Source of the DNA: Anthoceros angustus
Taxonomy: Eukaryota; Streptophyta; Anthocerotopsida; Anthocerotales; Anthocerotaceae
Reading direction: 5' to 3'
Assembly: GCA_010909165.1 (NCBI GenBank)
Contig: MU008173.1
Coordinates: 744,001 to 808,000, forward strand
Length of the DNA: 64,000 nt
This document shows positions 1 through 9,817 of this stretch, piece by piece (positions within the stretch are counted from its first letter, which is position 1; every line of letters begins with the position of its first letter). The notes below the pieces were generated by a model that saw only the letters and a list, made by a program, of their open reading frames with translations, was not told where the DNA came from and did no database searches. The translations under genes and the position numbers were made by a program.

Positions 1-228
1 GTCGCAAAAACAAGAGTACGTTGTTCCGGGACTTGGCGTTGCTGTATGACACAGTACATGCACTGGAAGTCGTGCATCTTAGATGGATGGGTCCCTGCTG
101 TGGTGCCGCAAGTGTTCGACAATGGATCCATACAAGCGAACTTGATGGATTTCGCTACAACTGTGGTCAATGGTTGGCGGAAGAAGTATTAATAAGTTGG
201 CGGGACGCCAACAAATGAGAAGGGAGTA
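1..228 (+). mobile_element. 3' end of an upstream internal region (integrase C-terminal end and polypurine tract)
   Basis: This matches the last part of the three complete internal regions, for example 9620-9817 and 29364-29575. It covers the post-integrase sequence and ends in a purine-rich stretch (about 212-228) just before the TGTGG that opens the LTR. It is the tail of another unit extending left of the window. Confidence 0.8.
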
Positions 229-3200
229 TGTGGTGACCACATGGGTACTCGACCCCCCCAAAAGGAGTGTTTTTTTGTTTTGTGTTTAAGTTGTGAGAAT
301 CGTGTGGAGTTGGAATGTGAAGTAGGTTAGGAAATAAGAAAAGTCTACTAGAGCCTAGTAGGAGGAAGAGAGTCTAGTCCCGATCCCGGATGTAACCTTG
401 GAGGGTTCCGGCCGTAAGGGATGCTAGGGCCGCACAGACTCGGGATGACAAGAACCGACTGGAGCCTCGCTATGGTAGCAACCAAGTCGGAGTTATTTTC
501 CGATAAATCGAAAACCAATTGAGCAAATCATTGGAAATACAACGGAAGTAACGGGGGGTCCTAGCATTAAGTCCAACAAGGGAAGGAGGAATATTTGCGT
601 GAAGGCGCGAGCACCAAGCTCGGAGCGGGACGAGACCGAGCGAACGGGAAACGGGCGGGCACTGGAGTCGCGAGGAAGCGCGACGAGCGCAAGAAGGCAA
701 TCGTGGATGGCAGTCCGGATGCGGCGGAAGCAGAAGCAGGCGGGCGAGCGGCAGGCAGGCTAGGGGAGCCGGAGGCGAACGGCGAGGTGAGGAGCCCGGG
801 GCGCGTGGCGGGCAATCGGAAGCAAGCGCGAGCCTGGCGTGGTGGAATAATCGGGCCGAGCAGCTCGAGAAGGGCGGCGCCGTGCGCTGGCCGCAAGAAA
901 AGTGAGAGCGGGTGCGGGGTAAGGGGCCGAGAATTGCGAGGAAGAGGGTGGCGCAGGTAGGTGCTTGGTGGCACGCACCTAAGGGAGCTGCGGATTAAGG
1001 GCGAGACGCACTGTGTCACCGCTCAACCGGTTGGATACTGACTCACATATTTGAGGCGGAAGGCGATGAGCGAGCAAAGGCATGTTGATGAGGGAATTGG
1101 AGTAGGGTTCCAATTCCTGGTGGTGGTGCGCGCGTAGGTCTGTGCGTGTGGTCACGCGAGTCGTGTGGGGACACGGAGATCCAAGCCGAGGCAAGCGACA
1201 GCGTGATGTAGGAGGAGGTTGTGGATTCCACCGGAGAAAAATCGTGGCACGCCACCGTGGAGATGGGAGAGGTAGCGCCCCTAGGGGATCCTTCAGCGCT
1301 GGTAAGAAGAATTTCGGTGAGGAGTCGACCAAAAGGCGACAGAAAAGGCTTGTGGGAAGCATGGCGTGTAGCCGGACACTTTGTGAACTCTAGGCTCGCC
1401 AGTGACAAGGAGCATGGGACCTAAGAAGAACACTCTGGCCATTGAGGCCATTACCATCGCCCAATGGCCCAACATGGGGCAATCGGAGAGTGAAAGCGGT
1501 CTTGGTGGCTACATCATCACTTGTCCTTCATGGACAAAAAGTGGTGCTACAAGAGTAGTTGGTTGGAATGTGCAGGCACATGAGGGAGAAGGCTGGGGAA
1601 GGCAACACCAACCCCGCACTGGAATATTCTTGTTCCAGTGCTGTGAGAGGCCAAGAGGAATGTGGTGGAATAATCATTGATCCTTTCGGAAGCCATCTCT
1701 CAAAAGTCGCAGGAGGCACCGCCATTGCTCCCACATTGTCTAGGGTGGAGAATGGGGTCACCAACAAGTTAGACCCCGAGTGGCCGGATTAGCCAGTGGA
1801 TCCTGCTCTCACTCACTAAGAAGCTAGAGCACATTCGACCATTTTCTTGTCTTTCTATGAGGTGGTGAGAGGGTCCAAGATAGATTGGGCTAGGATGTTC
1901 TATGACACAGATGCGTGGAGAGGGACCACTTGACCCTACCATCACCCAGCCCCTCAGCTCTATCTCCCTTCTTAATCCACATTTTGACCATGCCAAGTTC
2001 TTTGGAGGGATAGAGATGGTCTCACCTTCCATGCGGAGGCCGGTGTTTGAAAGAAGGAAGCCCAAAGAGGAGTCGAGGAAGAGGCCATCTAGTGGCACCG
2101 GGAGTGAAGATGAGAGAAGTCCAAGTGTCCATGAAGAGGAATGTGGCGCTGCTAAGGTCACCATTGCTAACGCAACCGGAGTTGCTAAGACCCCAACAGC
2201 ACCAAGAGAGGTCGGGGAGCAGGGACTCCAACCACCCTAGAGCCACAAGAGCACGACGGGAGCTCACGACAAAGACAAGGAAAGGCCAGGGCAGCACTGC
2301 TCAGGAGCCCGGGCGGGAAACCACACAGTCATGGAGGAATCGCCCAACCTTGGGCACGGCCGAGTGATCCGAGAAAGTCACACTACTGCTCAAGTGACCT
2401 CAAGTATACCCCGGAAGTGGTCGCAGGGAGAGTCGGGCCACAGATAGGAAGGAGGGAACCCATCCCGAAGGTTTGGGGCCTAACATCACCGCAAGAGTTG
2501 GTCTCAATGGCACGCACTAGGTGAGATGGAGGACGATAGCTGGGTCCTCTCTTGTTAGGTTTACAGCAGGGGGAAGCAACAGGGGAGCTAAAGGAGCTCG
2601 GAATGAAGAAGAAGGAGGTCTTGGAGGGACGCCTAGGTAGCATGGAAGTGGAAATTAGGAAGGTCCGAGAAGAGTTGCAGTAAGACCAAGGATCGAAACC
2701 TCATGGTTCAGCCTCCTGACGCAAAGCACCATAGGGGAGCTGCAGAATGTCATCTCGATGCGCAAGTTCAGCCGAAATCGGATGCCTCCGGGCGCTACAA
2801 GAAGGAGAGGACGAGGCAAGGAAAGGTTGGAAAGAGGCCAAGAGGGCTGTGGATTGCAAGGAGAGCCACCGTGGAAGATGCGGAGCCTCCCATGGAAGAA
2901 TCATTCGAGTTAGCAATGAGGAGGTTGCAAGCAACCGCAAGCCGGGCCGCTAGGAAGCAACAACCTGCACTGCTAAGGGAGCAACAGCTCCAAGACCACC
3001 AAGGAAGAAGGGGCAAAGAAGACCGTGGAGGAGGACAAAGCTGGGGGAGCGGTAAGCACCGCCTAAGAAGTCTAACTTCCCAATGGTGCATTAGATTGAG
3101 GGATGCTTATCAAGATAACCATGTGCCCGGATTCTCCTGGAGAGAAGATTGTCTCCGAAAGTTTATGTTGTTGTGGGCTGTGGGGACATGGAGGTACTTG

Positions 3201-4360
3201 ATCCATGCCTTGACGGCAATCGGATCCTACCTATGGGTTGGATTCTTAAGGAGGAAACTCACCGACCCATCCAGATTCAAGAGCTCACCGAGGAGGAGTA
3301 CTGCATGCGAGCACAAGAGAGAGAGGAGTCCAGCTGAGGAGGTGGAGATTTTATGGGAGAGATTGCCCAACCAGCCAAGAGGGAGGAGAGCAAGAGGAGA
3401 ACATGGAAGTGGCCTAGGAGGCCTGTGAGAGGTAATAGGGTAAGTGGCCCAATAGCTAAAGGCCCATGTGTTATGTAAATCTTATCCTCCTCATAGTGGA
3501 TAGAATAGATAGGCCTCTAGGATTGGTAGGCTAAGACCGATTGGCAACAAGCCGTGGGTGATCTATAAGAGGCACTCTGATGAAATGTAAGCAATGTTGG
3601 CCTAAAGTCTCGGTGTTTGGGGTGAGCACGGGGTTTGGGAGGGTTCCAGATCCAGGTAAGAAGCACCGCCCTCCGCCGGGGAGGAGAAGACTACTGTTGC
3701 CCATCCGTGTGGCCGATCCGCAAGAGTGGTGGAAAGCAAGGGAGGAGCCTGTGGTCTCCTTGGAGGGAGTCCTCAAGGTCAAGAGGAAGGGGGTGGAAGC
3801 CGGGGAGGTGTCCTTTTACCATTCTTGAGCTTGTCTAGTACTCACCGTGAAGTCAGGTCAAGGTGGAGAAAAGAAGACAAGCAGGAGAGCCTGTGTGTGA
3901 AAGAGAAGGCCGAGAGGAGGCAAGGAAGTCTCAAGTGCTACAAGAGTGAGAGGAGGGGGGGGGTTATGAGGAGCAGAATCTCGATTGGTGGATCTAACTT
4001 GTGGATGAGAGAGAGAGAGAGGAGAGATCCTTATCCACTTGGATCCCAAGTGGCCCACCTTCTATTAATAGCCGACTGATCCCAAGGTGGACCCCACTGC
4101 TAAAAATAGAGGGTGCGGTTAGCAACCGGGTCTGCTAAGGTAGCACAGGTCGCGTGGCTAAGATAGCCACAGTCCGAGTGTTGTTAGGATAGTAGCTGTC
4201 CGTGAATCGCTAGATGTTTGTGTGTCCGTGTTTGGTTGGATTGGCTATGTTTTGGTTGTCTTGACACGAAATCACTCCCTTGGGTAATCTCAAGTCTACA
4301 ACGATAAAGAGGGTAAATGTGGCCTCTTTGTGACCACTTGGTTTAGAAAATCACTCCACA
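229..4360 (+). mobile_element. LTR 1 of the Ty3/gypsy array (4132 bp)
   Basis: It starts TGTGG after a purine tract and ends CCACA directly before the primer binding site, giving 5-bp terminal inverted repeats and the usual TG...CA ends. The 3' end is firm because the array terminates at the same place in LTR 4. The 5' end is inferred from the purine tract and the inverted repeat; a non-coding 3' region plus a shorter LTR would look the same in a tandem array. It contains coding-like stretches (about 1660-2240 and 3070-3430), a GA microsatellite near 4008-4022, and a cluster of small inverted repeats near 4034-4090. Confidence 0.75.
4034..4090 (+). promoter_or_regulatory. Inverted-repeat cluster around an AT-rich palindrome in LTR 1, possible core promoter
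   Basis: An 8-bp inverted repeat (CCACTTGG...CCAAGTGG, 4034-4053) is followed by CCACCTT (4055-4061), the perfect 10-bp palindrome CTATTAATAG (4062-4071) and AAGGTGG (4084-4090). The last three form a hairpin with the AT-rich palindrome in its loop. LTR 4 repeats this at about 33482-33517. The AT-rich core may be a TATA-like element; that role is inference. Confidence 0.35.
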
Positions 4361-4363
4361 TTT

Positions 4364-4383
4364 TGGCGCGCCGCTGTCGGGAG
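4364..4383 (+). promoter_or_regulatory. Primer binding site, tRNA-Asp type, unit 1
   Basis: TGGCGC followed by CCGCTGTCGGGA begins three bases after the LTR terminus. Plant Ty3/gypsy elements often carry a TGGCGCC-type site complementary to the 3' end of tRNA-Asp. This copy has an extra GC compared with unit 3 (24160), and unit 2 (14468) has lost the middle. It marks the start of minus-strand DNA synthesis. Confidence 0.65.
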
Positions 4384-4459
4384 TGTCATTGTTGTCAAGA
4401 CCTTAGAGTAGACTAACCTTGTCTAGTAGTGTATTGGGAGTCTTGAGTGTGATACATGG

Positions 4460-6000
4460 ATGCTACCCATTGAGTCCGAAAGTTCCGACCCAGTGAAGAG
4501 AAGACTCAAAGAAGAAGACAACGCTGCCGTGGAGCGGTGGGCGAAGGTCGCAGCATCGAGAGAGGAGAGCAGAGCAACGCATACCGGGAGGAGCCAAGAA
4601 GCAAGCAACAGCCGCCTAGGACTGACACATCCTTGTCTTGACCGCGGTCGAACTGTACTGAACTCAAGAACTTTTGACAGTAGCTAACAGAGATCTGCTT
4701 AGACCAACAACCGTTGGGATAGTGACGACCATGGCGACTTCAGCCTTTTGCAATAACTACTGCATACCCACCGTATGGAGAGAAGAAGGGTATGAAGATC
4801 CGAGAGTTTGTTGAACGCTTTGAGCAACTAACCATTGCAAATCAGAACTGGGATCTGCAGCGATTCACTCTTCTACGGAGTTCTTCGGAGGGCCAGCCAA
4901 GTGGTACAAGAGGGAGTACCTCAAGGCATCAAGACTCAAAGAACCTTCAACGAATCAAGAAAGCCTTTTGTGAGAGGTTCAGGGAATAGATGTAGAAGGC
5001 TACGTGTTGTCAAAGTTGGAGTTTTTGAGGAGAAGAAGGAAGGAGACCTTGCAAGCTTATGTTGAGAGGTTTCTTAACTTGCGGATCGTAGTGGTCCTCA
5101 CTGATTTACAGGGCCATTCGTGGTTGCTAAGGGGTTAGATCCGAGATGGGCCGACATGTGAGGTGCAAGCGGAGAAAGACGAGACAAGGCCATCAAGGCG
5201 GCACTCAACTACGAAGAATCCAACTCCTTGGACAAGAAGAAGCACAAGAAGGAAAAGAGCAAGAAGAAGAAGTCCAAGCGAGGGAAGAAGGACAAGGGAT
5301 CTTCGCCGGAGGAAGAATCGAGGAGAGTGACTCCTCTCAAGACTCGACTGGAGGACTCTTCCTGGAGGATGGCACGGAGGAAGAAACCCCAAGACGAGAC
5401 GCAGGAAGAAGAAGAAGGTTGATCGCTAAGAAGAAACCTCGAGGATCAAGGGAGCTGGCTGTAAACAAGAGGTCGCTAGTGCTAAGAAGGAAGTGGAACA
5501 AGTCAAGAGGAGGCTGAAGTCAGTCAAGAAGGTGCAACAAGAAGAAATGAAGATGGAGGAAATGATGAGCAAATTCGAGAAGTTTCACCTCAACGCGTGA
5601 AGGAGCATGAGAAGAGGAGAGAAGGCTCCAATGCTCACAACTGCTTTGCTTTGTGGCGCCTGTGCACACAAGTCCAACCGCCATGTGGCCAAGGTACACA
5701 TGCTCGCCACGAGGAGGAGGAAGAGGATCGCTGTGCTGGAGGGCGCTACCAGACCAGGAGGTTTCCTGACAACAAGATTCCAAGACTGTCCATCCGTCAT
5801 GCTGCGAATTCATGGGGCTGGCATTCGAATAACCAAGTGCCTGTGGTTCAACCAAGCAACGGGTGCGGCTCAAGGCAACTTGGGGTTTTGGTCATTATGC
5901 ACAATGCTCATGCCAGTCAAGAAGGAATGGTGATAGAACGGAGGTGCAAGACCGCAAAACAGAGTGGTCATGTAGCGGGAGGCACTGCCCAAATCTAAGG
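4460..6000 (+). pseudogene. gag: gag remnant, unit 1
   Basis: The frame opens with MLPIESESS at 4460, a start shared by all three units. Next come a capsid-like segment (about 4790-5130, with VERFEQLTIAN and a WYKRE-type motif split between frames), a lysine-rich linker (about 5225-5310, repeated KKKHKKEKSK) and a cysteine/histidine-rich stretch (about 5640-5720) in the place of a zinc knuckle. Gag would form the particle and bind RNA. The frame shifts several times, so this is a decayed copy or a poorly called sequence. Confidence 0.7.
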
Positions 6001-7289
6001 AAGAGCTCAATTGCTCAGAAGGAAGTGGAGTGAATCGCAAGGCCGAGAAAGAAGTTCAGAAAAGGGAGAGGAAACCGAGTTTCCACCGGACGCGCCCGGA
6101 AGTCATGGAGATGATAGAGGAGGAATTGACCAAGACAAATCCCGAGCTGTGATCTGGAGATCGCAGAAGTCCTCTCAGGTTAGCAACCGCCGTTAAGGCG
6201 GCGTTGTTAAGCAATCACCGACGTGTTGCTAAGGGAGCAACCGCGATCGTGGGAAGAAGGAGGGACCGATCGAGGACCATTTAACCTTGGAAGCCATCAT
6301 GGATCAGTTTGCTATTACGCTTGGTCAACTATTGAAGGACAACCAAGCAGTGCAACAAGTTCGGAGGCCTTGCAAGAGCGCAACCCAAGAGGAAGAGGCG
6401 ATTGCCCAAGCCAGACCAAGGGTGCTGACTCCAATCAACCTAGTGTCCATGATAGACCAAGGGCCGGAGCCGCAGCAGAGATCGGGCGCGTCATCAAGCG
6501 GGTTCCCTTGACACTGGATCCGGTGAACATCATGACAAGCAATAGTTGGACATTGAGCATACCACAGGTGCCGAGATTGACATGTCAAAAATGCACTGTG
6601 GAATCGAAGGAGTAACCACCATCATAGGGACCATTCCTATCTCATGGACTATGTGGTTATCCAAAGGCGCAGGCACGACATCCTATTGGGAAGGACCCGT
6701 ATGGCTCAAGATGCAAGATGACTTGGGGAGGAAGGAAGTGGCTTTTAAGCCAATGGATTGGGACCCCAAGACGAAGGAGGCGAATTTGTTTGAGTTGGAG
6801 CAGGATACCATGGGGGAGACTCCTACAGAACGGAAGGATACACATCGCTGGAGAAACATCCGACTGGAGGAAGAAGGAGGGAATCTGGACAAATTTCCTT
6901 TTGCACATATCGCATGGTCGGAGGAGGAGTATAGGAGGGATATCCCTTACTCCCTCAATTTGGTGGACCGCTTTGGTTCATGGAGGACCGTGATCAAGGA
7001 TGACAAGAACCGCCAGCACGAGGCGGTTAAGGAAGCAACAGATTCAACAAAGCGTTGCTAAGGAAGGGAAGGACGGCAACAGTCAAGAGGGTGAGCCGAG
7101 GATCATTCGATTCACCTCGAGGACCTATTTAGGAGTGGGGATGAGGGAAGAGGACCTCGTGAACCGGAGGAAGGGTTTGGTGAGAGTTCGACCCGTGGAG
7201 CGAGAATGGGTACAAGCGGACGAGATTAAGGATGTGGAGGTATTGCACGGAAGGTCAAGTTTGCACGATACTGGAACCAGCGTTGGAAG

Positions 7290-8470
7290 AAGGAATGAAA
7301 CAGACTCCTTCTGAGTTCATCGACGTGTTTGCCTCGAGGTGATGTGATATGAAGGGATTCCCAAGAAGTGGGGAGCATAGGATCGATTTGGAGCCGGAGC
7401 GACGAATCCCAATACAAGCTGAACCCAAAGTACTCAAGGTGAAGGAGCAGCTTGAATTGTACTTGAAGGCGACGCCATCTATCCAATCGTCAACACGGAG
7501 GGTGGTGGCTCTGGTTCCTAAGAAGCGACTGGAAAGATTCGAGTATGCCAAGAGGAGGAAGCTCAACAAAGCAACCAAGAAGGACCATTTCCTCCGCCAT
7601 TCATCGACAACATCCGGATTTGGTGGTCGGAAGATGTGTGTACTGCTCTTGACGGTACTGGTACAATCACCGCACTTGAGGGAGAGTGACGGCCTCTAAC
7701 AGCCTTCACAACGGATTGGGGACCTTCGCCACAAGAGGAGTGCTCGGATTGACGGGAGCGCTCGGTTCCTTCATGCGAGCATGGTTGAGATCTTCAAGGA
7801 GTATCTCCACAAGTTCATGGAGGTATTCCTAGATGATTTTGTGTGTTTGGGAGTGTGGAGGAGCACCGGATCACTTGCGGTGCTTGGAGGTGTCGTGAAA
7901 CTCAACTTTGCCTACATCCGAGAAATGCTACTTTGGCATGCGGAGGGATTTTGAGGCAATTTCAGACATCAAGTTGATCCGCATAAGGTGAAGATGATTG
8001 TTGCCCAAGCTCAACAACTCTCAAGGAACTCCGGGGTTCCTTGGCATGGTGGGCTACGACGCTTTGTGCCTAACTTTGCTAGGAGGGCTGCTCACGACCA
8101 CACTTGTTGAGGAAGGACCAAGAGTGGACCGACGGTGAGAGGAGGCAGCATTTCAAGATTTGAGGACCACGTTGGTACCCAACCCTCATGGAGAAGTTTC
8201 ATGTTTACGTGGATGTTTCCGCCGCCATTGGTACTCTTGAGCGGATAACAAGAAGAGAGGACTACCCGATCTACTACGGGACGGCAACTCACCGGCGCGG
8301 AGCGCAAGTACACAACAAGGGGAAGCCCTTGGCATGGTGTATTCGAAGAAAGTCATTATCTCCTCTCCTATGAGTTTGTGTTTCATGTTGACCATTTTGC
8401 TCTCAAGCATCTTGTCAACAAGGCGGACCTATCCTATAGCTCGTTGGATCTTCTTGTAAGAGTTCACCTT
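7290..8470 (+). pseudogene. pol: Reverse transcriptase and RNase H remnant, unit 1
   Basis: An EFIDVFA motif near 7312 opens the RT region and is followed by the KEQLELYLKATPSIQ block. The catalytic F-L-D-D-F motif is at 7826-7840, inside a stretch that matches the other two units closely. The thumb and connection follow, with FVPNFA-type sequence near 8065, then RNase H pieces, including a YVDVS-type motif near 8200. The RNase H part is more eroded than in unit 2. Confidence 0.75.
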
Positions 8471-8779
8471 CACGGTGGAGACACGTGAGGAGGAAGCATG
8501 TGAATGACTACTTGTCTTGAAGACGGAGAAGGTGGAGCATGATCAAGAAGATCATTTTCGGATGAAGCTTTCTTGGAGGAGGATGAGGAGAGTGCTAGGC
8601 CCAATGCCAAGTTGATCGGAAACGGAGGTACGACCAAATGAGAAGGGAGGGAGAAGTTTTTCAGCCAGCCTATGAGGAGGTCTTTCGCTTTTAGCAACAG
8701 TCGATAATGTCTACACAACAGAGCAGAGGTTGTTATATACTTCCGCACTTGTTAAGCGCAGACAAGGTATGCAGGGCCG

Positions 8780-9600
8780 ATGGAGTTGAGAGGTTGTGGG
8801 TCAAGGATGGTCAAAAGGACCGGGTTCTCGCCTTGCATGAGGAGGAGGCCGGAGGTCACTACGCCGCCAACGCTGACTGTAAGAAGATCTTGGAGGTGGT
8901 ATTGGTGGCCAACCTTGCAGATGCTAGGGAGTTCATCTGCCAGGTGATGCATGTCAAAGGGTTGAAGCCAACCAGGACCACACAAGGGCCATTGGTCCCT
9001 ATCCTAGCCTTGGCGCCTTTGAGAAGTGGGGATTGACTGCAATGATTCAACCCAAGACCAAGGGGAGAACCAATATATTCAGCAACGGACTCCCACCGCA
9101 TGGTGGAAGCTCAAGCTGCCTGTGGACACAAATGTGGTGGCGTTCTTGTTTGAGCATATCATCACAAGGTACTGGTGCATTGGAGTTGGTTAGCGTGGGT
9201 ACCCATTTCATCAACGAGGTGATCTCACACATGGTGAAGTACTTCAACATCAGCCACGGAAGACCACCTACAACCCCAAGGCGAATGGACTCACGGAGAA
9301 AGCTAATGGGTTGCTTTGCAGGATCCTCAACAAGTTAACCATCACTTACACTTACGATTGGGACCGGAAGCTTCACTGCCAGGGGCGAGGGAGAAGGTGA
9401 CCACACAATGACTCCCTACTACCTCACCTATGGGCACTTCACCACATGCCCATTGAGTTTGAAGTGCCAACGTTGAGAGTCCAAGAGCATAGAGGATGAC
9501 GGTGGAGGAGAGCCATTGGAGAGGCTCATAGGCTTTGTTCAGCACATGGAGAGTAGGGAACAAGCCTTGGCAATCCTGTAACGCCCAAGAGAAGAGGAAG
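8780..9600 (+). pseudogene. pol: Integrase remnant, unit 1
   Basis: The region contains the EEEAGGHYAAN segment of the zinc-binding N-terminal domain (about 8840), the PLRSG/FEKWG block before the core (about 9010) and GTHFINEVISHMVKYFNIS (about 9199-9255), which sits next to the second catalytic aspartate of the D,D35E core. The expected aspartate before GTHF is missing: the sequence reads S-V-G-T-H-F. Integrase would insert the cDNA into the genome. Confidence 0.75.
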
Positions 9601-9817
9601 GAATGGCATGACCAAGTTGCAAAAACAAGAGTACGTTGTTCGGGACTTGTCAGATGATAACAGTACATGCACTTCGGAAGTCGCATCTTAGATGGATGGG
9701 TCCTGCGCCGGTGTTTCGACAATGGATCCATACAACGAACTTGATGGACTCGCTACAACTGTCAATGGTTGGCGTGAAGAAGACCAATTGGCGGGACGCC
9801 AACAAATGAGAAGGGGA

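Larger units (their letters stand above)
4361..9817 (+). mobile_element. Internal region 1 of the Ty3/gypsy array
   Basis: A 5.46-kb segment between LTR 1 and LTR 2, running from the primer binding site to the purine tract near 9805-9817. It carries gag (from 4460), an unresolved stretch at about 6000-7290 that should hold the gag end and protease, then reverse transcriptase, RNase H and integrase. No frame stays open for long; indels of one to about 15 bases interrupt every domain, so this copy as written cannot be autonomous. Confidence 0.85.

Noticed and set aside
2703-3428. 241-codon ORF inside LTR 1 as a host gene
   Set aside because: The equivalent stretch in the other LTRs is broken, and the whole segment repeats with the LTR; I keep it only as a coding-like part of the element.
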